Positions 22,890 to 33,723 of a stretch of DNA of 64,000 nt are shown here, piece after piece (position 1 is the first letter of the stretch; every line of letters starts with the position of its first letter). The notes beneath the pieces are model-generated. The model was given only the letters and a program-made list of their open reading frames with translations, had not been told where the DNA came from and did not search any database. The stretch lies in the NCBI GenBank assembly GCA_022497145.1, contig MU385965.1:1-64000 (forward strand), read 5' to 3'. The DNA comes from Rostrohypoxylon terebratum (taxonomy: Eukaryota > Ascomycota > Sordariomycetes > Xylariales > Hypoxylaceae). The position numbers and the translations under genes are program-made.

Positions 22890-24515
22890 ATGGCCGAAGA
22901 TCATGCGACTTTCCCCGATAGTAAGTAGAGAGACAGCTTCGGAGCGAGTTGTAGTAACGCAGTGTTAACATTCACCCTAGCTCACGTTCCTGAGAATCCG
23001 ATAACTAGTATTTCGACAAACGAACCAAATCGAAATGAAAACACGCACGAATCTTCTTCGTCGATATATGGGAGTCAAAGCGACGTCAATAACGACGACG
23101 CGTTCCTTGACCTTAACAATTCTTCCGAGCCAGATGAAGAGAGGGATGATACCGAAAGTCATCATTCTATTTCATCTACAAACATCACAGAGAGAACTAG
23201 ACTTCCATTGCGCGAGTCTGTGGGTATCTCGGGGTGTTTCGTTATCGTCGGGGGAACTGTAGGCAGCCTCATTAGCCTCAGCTTCCTTATTTTTCTTTGG
23301 GCTGCTCATAGTCCTAGTTTCGGAGCAGAAGATTCTCCTCTTATAGTATGTGCCATGGGTACCTAACTTCAATAACTTCTCCTACCGCCTGCACCCGGTA
23401 TGTGTGGGAGAAAAAGCTACTGACTATCAATGTTTTAGTGGCGTAAAATCATGCTTAATGGTTGGATGGGACAAGCTACTACTATTTCGGCACTCATTAT
23501 AAGATTCCTTACAACTTTACAAGCGACGGTATGCACTGCCATGTTAGCGGCCATGTTTCTCGAAAGACGATATATTCGAAAGGCAGACATTGTCCAGTTT
23601 TCCGTGATCCGTGCAATCAATGATGGCCCGCAAAGGCTTGCAGGGCTAGTACTTTCGCTACCCAGAGTTAAGACCTGTATCGAAGTATTCCTGACGTTAT
23701 CGTTAACCCTCGGAAACCTGGCTCTTCAGTTCACGTCGAGTATTCTCTTCTCAGATATACATGTATCTCCCCTCATCGGGTTCAGTAACCAAATTCAAAT
23801 CCCAAATTACTCCAAAAACGGTCTCGATTCTTTCGTGTATACCTCCCCAGAGATTGAACAGCCCAAATACAGGATGTTCGGAGAAGTGGAATCAAACACA
23901 TCCTCCATTCCTGGCCCGAACGGTTTTAGCGATTCTGGGTGGAAACATCGAGCTATCTTACCTTTTAAATCCGTGGAAGAAAGGACAACTATACGCACTT
24001 TCCAGGGAAATGCAGCGGTATTTAGCTCCAGAGCGAGCTGCATGAGACCTAACATGGATGCTGTCATTACCAATTCGAATCAAATTGAGCTTCGCGGGGT
24101 CTGGGTCGGATTACTCAATGGCACAATAGACTATGGCGCAAGTCTCCGAGATGCGCATCACGACTCGTCATTCTGCAACGATCATGGCTGCTCAAAATTG
24201 AACTTTGAAAGCCTTATCCGATCAGAAAAAGCGTCGGTATCAGACCGTTTCACCGGCGGATTTTCTTTCATTGGGCAAGTCGGCACGAAACAGATTGGGT
24301 ACTATCACTATGGGTACCGCAATTCAGATCAGCCCTGGCTTAATATTTCCATGATCAATCTCGTTTATTCAACTAACATGGTTAGCGAGGAGTGGCTCGC
24401 TTTCAATACGACTCGAAACCTCTCATCTGTTCCCAGTAGCAGCCAAGGAGAGTGGTCAAGCTTTGAATTCATACCGGGCCGATTTGTTACGAACCCGTCT
24501 ACTACTTCTGTCTAA
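22890..24515 (+). CDS. Fungal multi-pass membrane protein, hypothetical, probably C-terminally short (490 aa)
   Basis: Three exons: 22890-22920, 22981-23345 and 23439-24515. Introns are 60 and 93 nt, GT..AG, and the sum is exactly 491 codons. After an acidic Ser/Asn-rich N-terminal region (about residues 10-75) come hydrophobic segments GCFVIVGGTVGSLISLSFL, TTISALIIRFLTTLQATVC and the 230-250 region. A conserved-looking INDGPQRLAGLVL lies between them, followed by a large hydrophilic domain with a Cys pair. I know similar fungal proteins that continue into one more C-terminal membrane helix, absent here. The stop at 24513 is followed by non-coding DNA. The gene could therefore be truncated. 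It is the same strand and only 0.8 kb behind the DUF6536-type gene. Confidence 0.65.
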
Positions 24516-24756
24516 CCGACTTCGTAGAGCGGATACGTACCCTGGGGTACTTGGTTTTAAGGTAACAATACTGTAGGGTTGACGATTCTGTTCGTAAAAG
24601 AGATTTCCTGGGACTCTATATTCAAGTGCGGTCTGAATACTTAGATTGAAAGCTGAAGAACTAAAACTAAATACAATAGGAAATTTCCATTCTTTATATA
24701 TTAACTCTCCTTCCCTGGTAGAGGAATGAATCGATGGGAACTAATCGTGAGTTCGT

Positions 24757-24825
24757 CGATTCATCGTTTCCTGAAACGCTGAATCGAGGCATCTATCACC
24801 GCGATTCATCGTTTCAGTCACGTGA
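24757..24825. repeat. 14-bp hairpin, direct copy of one arm, and CACGTG palindrome
   Basis: CGATTCATCGTTTC (24757-24770) pairs with GAAACGCTGAATCG (24773-24786) with one mismatch and a 2-nt loop. The left arm recurs unchanged at 24802-24815 and is followed at once by the 10-bp palindrome GTCACGTGAC, which has an E-box (bHLH-type) core. Confidence 0.7.
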
Positions 24826-24969
24826 CCTTCGGATTATTATTTCTTCCGGTGGTCGTATCTTCGGATCGTAACATGCTCTGCGATGCTCTGTGTTGCTGCT
24901 GGAGCAGCTGTAGCATTCGGATATATACTTAGTCCGGTTCCGCTCTTGGGTCAATTTGGAGGGTTGGAT

Positions 24970-25260
24970 TGTGACATTTAAGTTTATTTATTATAAGTAA
25001 AAAAAAAAACTTTAAACTTTTTTAACGAATATATTTAGTTAATTATATTTAACTTATATAATTATTATTACTTTAAAATTAAAACTTTTTTATAAAATTA
25101 TATTTATTAAGTTTAAATATAAATTTATTATATTAATATTAAAAAAATTTAATTAATATATTATTTATTTATTTATTATATATAAATAATAATAATTATA
25201 ATAATTAACTAAGTAATTATATCTTTTTATGTTTTTAAAGTTAAAATATTTACATAGTAG
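24970..25260. other. Extreme A/T island
   Basis: About 290 bp consisting almost only of A and T, with sharp edges against ordinary sequence on both sides. No gene. Candidate explanations are an end product of repeat-induced point mutation of an old insertion, or a replication/matrix-type A/T tract; the sequence alone does not decide. Confidence 0.75.
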
Positions 25261-27392
25261 TATTAATTGCCTACTAGGCTATTAGGTAAGTACTTAAGAC
25301 TTAAGTCTTATACTTCGTCTTTCGGCTAGCACATCAATTGATATTAGGTACTAATAGTACCACCTAATATCTATTAGTATTACTTCGTAACGAAAATTCC
25401 TCGTTCCAACTTCCCAGCAGTTCCTAGCAAGAACTTAATTACCGGGCTCTAGTTCCTCTTTAAGAACCCCTGTCATGCAGGTTCCCCTTAGTTAGTGGAT
25501 AGGTATACCTACATTAGCTTTTACTATTACTAAAACCCGACGTGAAGGGACCAACAGGGGGCTTAGAAAATACTACATACTAGGTAGTAGTATTGTAAGT
25601 ATGTAATAGTACTGTAGTACACTAGAAGTGAGACCCATTCATAACCAGCTGATTCATAACGCGGCATTCAGCATTCCAGGTTCTTTACTGGCGTAGAAGG
25701 AACCAAGAAACCAAGGAACTAAGGAACCAAAGAACCAAAGAACCAGAAAAAAAAACATGAAGCAAGAGTCTCCCTTGTTGGAAAACCCTATCGATTAACA
25801 TGGGAGTACTACTACTATGTAATGGAGTAAGTTGCTATGGAGCGCGATCAAGTACGAAACTGCTAGATCCCTGGTAATTATACCTAGCACTAGGTACTAG
25901 GTATGTACGGAATATGCTTTGCTTTGCTTTGCTTTTTTCCATTTTTTTTCTCTCTTCCAAATTCCCACCATCCTGCGATCTCACGATTTCACAATTCACG
26001 ATTTCACAAATCACAATCCACGATTCTACAATCCTACAATCCTACTACCATCGTGGACTCATCACTCATCACTCTTCGTCACGTTTCTTTCTTATTATTC
26101 CTCTGACCGAGCCCCGTCCTAATTATTATACCCAATACATAGTACCTACTACATAGTAATACCTACCTACCTAGGACCTAGGTCACTACAGTAGTGACAC
26201 CTAGGACAAGTTACAACATGTATGATATGGATACCGATAATACCGACTTCTAAACCTTGACACCCCGTCCTGGATAACCATCGTGGATCACATTACTATG
26301 TAACTAACCCTAGGTCTACTACTACTATCTATCCAGTACCTATCACCCTATTACCGCTTCCCTCTACAGTCTACTAATAGTATTCTATAATTTTGTACAG
26401 TGCTACCGCCTTCCGACCTTCCAACCTTCCAAACTTTCTTCTCTTCTCTTCTCTTTCCCGCACGCCTGAAGACTGAAGAAAAGCCAATCATGGATGGTTA
26501 ATGGTTAGATCTTCCCAAGACACAACCACAACCACAACCGCAACCGCAGATACAGACCTCATCTTTCCACATCTACCAGCGTAACAACGGATTTCAAACC
26601 CCCTACCCCCTTCCTTCTCCTGATACTATTTCCAAGGTTGTTCTGCAAACACTCGTAGGTTGCAGGGTACTATTGTTAAATAAAAATAATACACCCTAAT
26701 CCTCGAGTCGAGGCGGTCTTTGGCGTTCTCGATAGCTCACAGACTCAAAATCGAGTTCTTGCAAAAGAATCAAGACGGCGATAACTAGGTACCATCACTT
26801 ATCACCCATCATCATCATCATCATCACCATCACCATCACAATCACATCCATGACTTAGAACATTCTCTATCATCAATAAGTCTTGATTCTATAATCGGGG
26901 TTTTCGATATAAAACGAGTTCGCTGGCCAGCCAACGATAAAGTGGTCGCAGCGGACCTGGCCAGCCTTGATCATAAAACCTCTGTCTTAAGACGCCCAAG
27001 CCGTCGGTCCACTCGAATACCGATGACGCCTTTCGTTCCATGCCTCTGAGCGTCGCAATTTTCGTCATTCCTCCCCCCTTTTTTTCGCTATCAAATCTTC
27101 GATTGCTCGAACAACGACCCATAAACAGATTCCTTATCTGCGTTAGCCTATATACTTACTCATCCCGTCGCTTCGATATCCGACTGGGACACATGCCTCT
27201 TTACCCTAAAGACCACGAACATTGATATTGCCTTTCCACATCGGACTCGTTTGCCTTTTCAACAGGTCAAACGACCAACGAAGTGCCATTGGTAGAGTCA
27301 AAGTTCCCTCTGCCCCCTTCATCTCAATTGGTCATCGTTGACGGGGATTATATCAAAATACCACAATATATTTGTATCGAGTTCAGATCATT

Positions 27393-30386
27393 ATGGATAG
27401 CACCGGAGGACAGGAGCCGCGTGAGCGCTCTTATCGTCGAGCTCCCTCGCGAGCCAGCACGGCTAGCGCCGCAAACAGCCAGATGACTTCGCATAGTACA
27501 AACAGCTCCTCTCGACTTCGAGAATCAGCCCATGCCACCTCACATAAATCGCACAGGTACCACCATTCCGGCTGTAGCGACGGCCCGGGAGGTGGTCACC
27601 AACCTATTTCGCGCATGTCGAGCAAACCTAGCGATGAGTTTAGGAGATCAACGATGTCGACCTCAGCCTTGCTACAGGAAAAGTTACAGCAAGCGAGAAA
27701 TGAGATGCAGGCGGCCAGGCAGGGAACTGATCTAGCCCCTTACAGTGGTGACGTTAAGGAACAGGAAGTGCCAAGCTCGCCCATCAAAAGTGCCACCAGC
27801 GTGGGACGACGACATATGCCGGATTTTGACTACGAACCTCCCGATGCTGCAGGAATGGGTGCTAGACAGATGGAACAGGTAGGACGTGCCCATCACCCCC
27901 ATCACCCCCATCCTCCCCATCTTCCCAACCACTACTCCCATGATGGCCAATCTATGAACCCCGCTGACCTGGACGTGGAGACACTGTCGACGCTACACAA
28001 GCAGAACTTCGACCTCAAGGTGGAAGTATACCATCGACGAGTGAAACAGGTGGAACTCGAAGACAGGATTGACCAGCTCGAATCAGAACGTGGGGACATG
28101 GAGAATATCATTACGAATCTCAGATCACAGTCTGGCGAGAAGGATACCTTGATCGAGAAACTCGAAGGTGAACGGGATAAGATGATTAGCGACATGGTAG
28201 AAATGGAGAACGCCATTATGGAGGCCGTCAGGCATATCGTGGGATTAGAGGGACGAGTGGACGAGATGAACCGAGAAAAGGAGATGGTTAGACACGTCGA
28301 GACGGACGGAGCATATCGTCATCTGACTTCTAATCCCGGCCCGGCGACTGCTACTACCACCACTACTGCTCCTTCGGATTCCTTGAATCCCTCGAATCTC
28401 GACATACCACTCATGGCCGGCGAAGGCGGAGGTCTCGGGCGCGTGCCCAGCTTCCTCTCGGAGCATAGCCGCCAAACCGAGAATCTGCGAAATGCTGTGT
28501 TGAAAGGTCGAAGCAGCGTGATGCATCTGCGCAAGGTATCTGAATCGAGCGCCTCCCCTAGTGAGATGAACCGTATCGCTAGTCCTAGCTTTAGCGTGCT
28601 CAGCGAGAGCTCCTTCGTCAGCATATATGGCCCCAAAGAAGCAAGAGATAAGGGAGGCTTGCTGTCATCGGACCACGCCGTAGGGATGGATGGAAGCTAT
28701 GGTGACCGCTGCCCGACGCCGACGACGAAGAACTCGAATCAGGAAAGCCGCGGCGGAGGAGCTAGGCTATCGACGAATATGCAATCCCTAAATGATGTGC
28801 TGAGGATGACTTCGCCTTTGCAGAACATCGAGAAACTTCAAGGACAGACGGCGGCGAACGACGACACATCGAGACAACATATGCCGAACCGTAGTAGAGG
28901 CATCGTGACCCCTACCCCCGCTAAGCCGTCCATGAATCCGCTACCGAAGGTCAGATCGAAACAAGAAAAGAGGGAGGCCCTGCAGAAAGTTCTCACCAAC
29001 TATCCTACACACAGGGACTTCTCTAACCCACAGGCATTCCCCCCAACTCCTGACACGGTATCCTCGTCGACGCTTCGAAAGCATCAAAACCCTAGCAGTT
29101 CTCAAGATAGTCTATCAAGACCTACGGGCATTGTCCCGGGAGAGGGTCTCGTGCCCGTCCACGAAAGAATCGTAGCGGCTAGAGAGTCGTCTCATCAGAC
29201 TTGGTACAATCAGCAAGCATCCGCAACCTCCTTTTCCGCCCGTAGACAAATACCGACGCCTTTAGGAGATGTTAATCCGTTCTCCGGCCTTAGCCAGCTT
29301 GCGCGGACTCTCCCACCCCGCCCTCACTCGTCGGCCGAGACGACGAGTTCTCGCGCTAGGGCCAACAGCTTTGGATCAGACTCCGATTCGGACGGCGGCG
29401 CGGACGCGCGCTCCGAGGCGCCCAGCGTCGATTACTGGATGCGAGAGAGCATGAGGCCTAACGACCAGCACGCAAGCGGCCGCGCGACGTCTCCCGATCT
29501 ATTTTCTTTCCCGGCTGATGCGAGAGGCTGGGAAACAGACGTCATATTTGGGGCTTTGAGAGGTAACGGCTATCTCGGCTCACCTGTATCAACGCTGAAA
29601 CGCGATCCTCTCGACGAGATGGCCAGCTCGTTACGATCGCCACCGGCAGAAGTATTCGACCCTCATCTATCGGGGCAAGCGCCTCCCACACCCGATCGTC
29701 GATCGAGCCTACATGCGCGTACGGGCAGCACGAACGCGGCGATCCCGACGGGCGGGAAACTGAGGAAGAGTCTCGCTAAGGGCCCGGGCATGAGCTGGAT
29801 GGACGGGAAGAGCAGGAGCAACAGCGTCGACGCTACTCAAGCACCACCCACCAAAGCATACGCTCAACAGCAGGAGGCAACGCCCCCTGGAAAACGCAAC
29901 CAATACCCGCCGATCTCTGGACAGACAGGCCAAAGACGTGGTTTGGGTCTCAACTCGCTGTTTAGACGATCCGGCTCAGAAAGCTTCAGCGTTCCCTCTA
30001 GTGCAACCGAGGCGAATTTTCCTATTCCCAACCAAGCCCTAGCCCCGGCCCCGGCCCCGGCACAGGCCGTGTTATCGTCGTTGCCTCCAGGAATGAAGTT
30101 TGGCGGACCTGCCGGAAGAAGTAGTGTTCCTCCACCATCGACCATGCCGTGGCGACCACCGGGCGTGGTAGAAGACGACTTTAAGAGTGCGACACCACCT
30201 CCTATCATGCGTAACCGTGGGATGTCGCTCGTGTCTGGTTCTGGCGGCGTCGAGCTACCGCGAGTGATCACATCATACAACCAGACTAACGATCTACCTT
30301 CTCCTTCTACACCAACGACGGTGATGCCGGCACCCAAGAGAAAGTGGTTAGGGTTAGGAAAGATGGGAGGACTGAAGAAGGGTTAG
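27393..30386 (+). CDS. Coiled-coil protein with centrosomin N-terminal motif, spindle-pole/MTOC-associated (997 aa)
   Basis: One uninterrupted frame. The ATG at 27393 is the first in frame; the frame upstream has no ATG. After a Ser/Arg/His-rich N-terminus and a short helical segment ALLQEKLQQARNEMQAARQ (about residues 95-113), residues about 192-235 carry ETLSTLHKQNFDLKVEVYHR. This fits the Cnn_1N motif by which centrosomin, Mto1 and fungal ApsB-type proteins recruit gamma-tubulin. A coiled coil continues to about 300. The remaining 700 residues are low-complexity, rich in Ser, Pro and Arg, with many S/T-P sites, probably disordered and phosphorylated. Predicted role: microtubule nucleation at spindle pole bodies or septal organising centres. 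Which subgroup it belongs to is not certain. Confidence 0.8.
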   Translation: MDSTGGQEPRERSYRRAPSRASTASAANSQMTSHSTNSSSRLRESAHATSHKSHRYHHSGCSDGPGGGHQPISRMSSKPSDEFRRSTMSTSALLQEKLQQARNEMQAARQGTDLAPYSGDVKEQEVPSSPIKSATSVGRRHMPDFDYEPPDAAGMGARQMEQVGRAHHPHHPHPPHLPNHYSHDGQSMNPADLDVETLSTLHKQNFDLKVEVYHRRVKQVELEDRIDQLESERGDMENIITNLRSQSGEKDTLIEKLEGERDKMISDMVEMENAIMEAVRHIVGLEGRVDEMNREKEMVRHVETDGAYRHLTSNPGPATATTTTTAPSDSLNPSNLDIPLMAGEGGGLGRVPSFLSEHSRQTENLRNAVLKGRSSVMHLRKVSESSASPSEMNRIASPSFSVLSESSFVSIYGPKEARDKGGLLSSDHAVGMDGSYGDRCPTPTTKNSNQESRGGGARLSTNMQSLNDVLRMTSPLQNIEKLQGQTAANDDTSRQHMPNRSRGIVTPTPAKPSMNPLPKVRSKQEKREALQKVLTNYPTHRDFSNPQAFPPTPDTVSSSTLRKHQNPSSSQDSLSRPTGIVPGEGLVPVHERIVAARESSHQTWYNQQASATSFSARRQIPTPLGDVNPFSGLSQLARTLPPRPHSSAETTSSRARANSFGSDSDSDGGADARSEAPSVDYWMRESMRPNDQHASGRATSPDLFSFPADARGWETDVIFGALRGNGYLGSPVSTLKRDPLDEMASSLRSPPAEVFDPHLSGQAPPTPDRRSSLHARTGSTNAAIPTGGKLRKSLAKGPGMSWMDGKSRSNSVDATQAPPTKAYAQQQEATPPGKRNQYPPISGQTGQRRGLGLNSLFRRSGSESFSVPSSATEANFPIPNQALAPAPAPAQAVLSSLPPGMKFGGPAGRSSVPPPSTMPWRPPGVVEDDFKSATPPPIMRNRGMSLVSGSGGVELPRVITSYNQTNDLPSPSTPTTVMPAPKRKWLGLGKMGGLKKG

Positions 30387-31576
30387 AGAAACTCGCTCCC
30401 CTTTTCTTAATTTCGAACTCTTGACAATACACACGCACGCGCACACGCACACGCACAAGCACACGTATACGTACGTACACGTACGAATAAAAAGAATGGT
30501 GGTAGATAGTCGGAATGTGCGCAAGCACCAAAAATCATGGACTTGCCTTTTACGGCCCACTCGCCCTCATGACTTGGTTGTACCATAGCTGGAGTTATTT
30601 TACGTGTAATACTATCGGGCAGGCTACGGCCAGTGGGAAGGTGGTGGTGATGATGGCATCGGCGTTACTGGGACGACCTCTCTGGTGAAATTGGTATTGG
30701 CTGGGACGGAATCGCCGCACTGGCTGAACTGGCTGAACTGACCGAACTGGTCGAGACGGGATGCGTTCACTACTGGAATCGTCATAATTACCGGAGTTTC
30801 TGGGACGTCAAAAGTACTGCACTCGTTGATGAGGTAGTTTGACGGGAGTGAGATAATAAGCTTTACAATTGAAGCTATCCATATGCTTAATGTCGGTCTT
30901 GTGAATTTATTTGTTCCCTAGACGCCTTTAAAATCTGGTGTTTTTTTTTCCCCTTTTTTTTCCTGGTGTTTTAGCGTTGTAAGTGCTCCAGGGCTGAATG
31001 TTTAGTTCTGGAAGATACCTATATATATCCTGTAGCCGTAGCTGGAGGTCCTAGGTACCTATTTCATAGCGGGAGCCTTCAAGTTGGGGTGCTTTGTAGG
31101 TCTTATCTAGATTCTAGGTACCTAGTAGTATCCAGATTCCAGGTTGTATTGTACCCCGACGCCAGCGGGTAGTAGGTAATAGGTATACCTAGGACCTACT
31201 AGGACCTAGGTCCTAGGTACAAAGATACAGGTACCCGTAGACCTGGAAAAAATAGGGGTAGCTAGCTGCTAGGTACTTAAGTCTTAGGCACTGTCTAGCT
31301 AGTAGCTAGTAGCCTGTAGCTGCCCAGGCCCCAGGTGAGATGGATCGATCCATGACACCCTAGGGCCTAGACCACTGTAGATCCTTAAAAGTTCCAGGTA
31401 ATTCGTCCCTGTCGTCCAGCCTGCCAGCATCCATTCTTTTAACATCGTCATCACTTTCTTTCATGTTTACATACATACCTTTAACAATAACAATTATTCA
31501 CTTCGCTCACTAGGACCTCATCTACTCTACTCTCTTGAATTTCGTACGGTCATCTACGTCACCCGATTTTCTAGCT
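30387..31576. other. Intergenic with alternating CA/CG/TA tract and palindromic words
   Basis: 1.2 kb without a gene. Starts with an alternating purine-pyrimidine tract (30428-30485). Around 31190-31290 there are many CTAGGTAC/AGGACCTAGG words, including the 14-bp perfect palindrome AGGACCTAGGTCCT (31201-31214). The last part is presumably the glycosylase promoter. Confidence 0.55.
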
Positions 31577-32737
31577 ATGGCCAAGGCGCGTGTCAAGGTC
31601 GACGCAGATGACACTTCCCAACTTCGTCCAAGTCTTCGACGAAGCGCCCGGAATAGTAAGAAAGTCGAAGATGCATATGGTAAGCAAGAGGATATTCCAG
31701 CAAAAATGCTGGCTGAACCGATGCGCAGAAGTAAGCGACCTAGAGATCAGGATGATATCATAAAGACTGAGCCTCCAACCAAGATCGCAAAAAGGTCATC
31801 TTCCCTCTCTTCTTCTTCTCCCATCCCGTCACGGGTGAAGACCGAGGCGAACACTCCTGCAAAACAGAGCAGCGGTATGAAGACGGGAGAAGGTAAAGAG
31901 GGCAGCAGTGGCGACAAGGCAGCAGATCTCCGAGCGAAGAAGCTCAAATCATACACGCAATTCGCCAACAAATCACCTTTCCCAGACTTCTCCAGCCCCA
32001 CGCCCGAGGAATGCAAGCGCGCGTACGACGTCCTCGCCGCACTGCACGGGGAGCGGCAGCGACCCGAGAAAGTCAGGGCGCCCACGGATCGCGCGGGGTG
32101 CGGCGACTCGCCGTCCGTGCTGGACGCGCTCGTGCGCACGGTCCTGTCGCAGAACACGAGCAACAAGAACAGCTCTCGCGCGAAGCTAGACATGGACGAG
32201 GTGTACGGCGCGGGCGAGTCGGAGCAGAAGTGGGAAGCCGTCACGGCCGGCGGGGCCGCCAAGCTGGAGAAGGCGATCGCGAAGGGTGGGCTCGGAGGCG
32301 TCAAGAGTCGCGCTATCGTGGAGATTCTGAGACAGGTCAAGGAGAGGTATGGCGTGTACTCGCTGGATCACCTGCTGAGGTCTACGGGGGACGACGAGGG
32401 GGCTATGCGCGAGTTGATCTCGTTTAAGGGCGTCGGACCCAAGACGGCGAGCTGCGTGCTGCTGTTCTGTGTGGGGAGGGATTCTTTTGCGGTCGATACG
32501 CATGTGCATCGGCTTACGGGGATGTTGGGGTGGCGGCCGCCGACGGCGAGCCGGGATGGGACGTTTGCGCATCTCGACGTGAAGATCCCGGACGAGCTGA
32601 AGTACGGGCTACATGTGCTGTTTGTCGAGCACGGCCGCAAGTGCCCCGAATGTAAGGCTGGCGGGAAGGTCCTTGGGAAGTGTGAGCTTCGGAAGGCATT
32701 CCAACGAAGTAAAAGTAAGGTAGAAGGTGGTACCTAA
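31577..32737 (+). CDS. HhH-GPD base-excision DNA glycosylase, endonuclease III-like (386 aa)
   Basis: Single exon; start ATG 31577 (the open frame upstream has no ATG). It removes damaged bases from DNA and may nick the abasic site. The N-terminal 120 residues are basic and Lys/Arg/Ser-rich, suitable for nuclear import. The catalytic domain begins near FPDFSSPTPEECKRAYDVL, includes the helix LDALVRTVLSQNTS and the helix-hairpin-helix FKGVGPKTASCVLLF. Lys289 is the Schiff-base lysine and Asp307 in AVDTHVHR the catalytic aspartate, 18 residues apart as in Nth. The C-terminal CPEC and GKC give only three cysteines of a 4Fe-4S pattern, so the cluster is probably incomplete. The sequence just beyond the stop encodes a Gln/Glu repeat tail in another frame. 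Confidence 0.88.
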   Translation: MAKARVKVDADDTSQLRPSLRRSARNSKKVEDAYGKQEDIPAKMLAEPMRRSKRPRDQDDIIKTEPPTKIAKRSSSLSSSSPIPSRVKTEANTPAKQSSGMKTGEGKEGSSGDKAADLRAKKLKSYTQFANKSPFPDFSSPTPEECKRAYDVLAALHGERQRPEKVRAPTDRAGCGDSPSVLDALVRTVLSQNTSNKNSSRAKLDMDEVYGAGESEQKWEAVTAGGAAKLEKAIAKGGLGGVKSRAIVEILRQVKERYGVYSLDHLLRSTGDDEGAMRELISFKGVGPKTASCVLLFCVGRDSFAVDTHVHRLTGMLGWRPPTASRDGTFAHLDVKIPDELKYGLHVLFVEHGRKCPECKAGGKVLGKCELRKAFQRSKSKVEGGT

Positions 32738-33723
32738 AAGGTCAGACTGAGGGTGTTGATGGAGAAGTTGGCCAAGTTAAGGGCGAGGAACAGGAACAGG
32801 GACAGGAACAGGAGCAGGAGCAGGAGCAGGAGGAGAGCGAGAACGAGCTGAAGGAGCTGGGCAAGCTAGGCAAGGGGTGAATTAGCGGACATATATGGAT
32901 TTATGGATGTGAGGCATGCAGCCAGCCACCTACTACTTTTTTTTCTCACGGAGAAGCTGTATCGTATACATGAGAACATTATATGTACATAAATCAATTG
33001 GCTTATAATGATCTAATAATCCCACTAATCTCTTCGACGCTTTATAGAATTATATCGTTATATTATTTGTGATTGGGTACATACCTACATTTGGTGTGAT
33101 GGATCTACAGTTACATCTACAGTTACATCTACAATTACACCTACCGTATCCCCCGTGACTGTGAAAAAAAGGTGAATCTCTGTTATAAAGCATGAATCAC
33201 CAATCGTCAATAAGTAAGGTAAGTATCTTCATCGTTGGGTTTCGTGGTCCTACTCTAAAGCACCAACCCAGATATACCTACCTCTAATATAATATATAGG
33301 TAGGTAGGTAATATCTGGAATAATATTTTGTTTTCTCCGCGGTACCTATTTATTCACTGAGAATCTTGAATTCTCTAGATGATGGGCGTCATGATGATCA
33401 TGTCAGCAGGGTCGGTGATGTAATAATGACCTTTGCCCCTTTGCCCCCTTTTCCCCTTCCATCAAAAAAGATCGTTCTCGATATTACAAAATGACGTGAG
33501 GAACATATATATATATATATATATATCAATATACTTATTCATTCACAATAACCCCTAATTATTTTTCCAGGAAAAAAAAATAAAATAAGATAAAATAAAA
33601 ATAATATTAAATTCTGAATGATCTTCACAAATCTCGTCCATTTTTTTTTACCACATGAGACGCTTTTCTAAGAGGCGCAATATGACCCTAGTACCAAGAG
33701 GCCAACAAATATCTTCTTTCTAG
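32738..33723. other. Intergenic; Gln/Glu-codon repeat, then TA-rich tracts
   Basis: 32747-32880 is an open stretch out of frame with the glycosylase that encodes a Gln/Glu repeat tail and ends in a TGA. The rest carries a tandem CTACAGTTACAT unit (33103-33135), a (TA)n run (33504-33527) and A/T-rich DNA leading to the regulator gene. Confidence 0.55.

Larger units (their letters stand above)
24516..27392. other. 2.9-kb intergenic region with an AT island and simple repeats
   Basis: No supported gene. It contains a long imperfect hairpin (24757-24786), an extreme A/T island (about 24970-25260), CTAGG-type palindromes around 26167-26206, pyrimidine-rich runs (26430-26460), ACCACA/ACCGCA and CATCAT/CACCAT microsatellites (26520-26550, 26810-26850). 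The last kilobase is probably promoter and leader of the coiled-coil gene at 27393. Confidence 0.6.

Noticed and set aside
28245..30337. Antisense frames opposite the centrosomin-motif gene
   Set aside because: Shadows of a 997-codon uninterrupted frame with clear coiled-coil content.
30345..30358. Telomere-like GGTTAGGGTTAGG
   Set aside because: Only two units, inside the last codons of the coiled-coil gene; it encodes WLGLGK and is not a telomeric tract.
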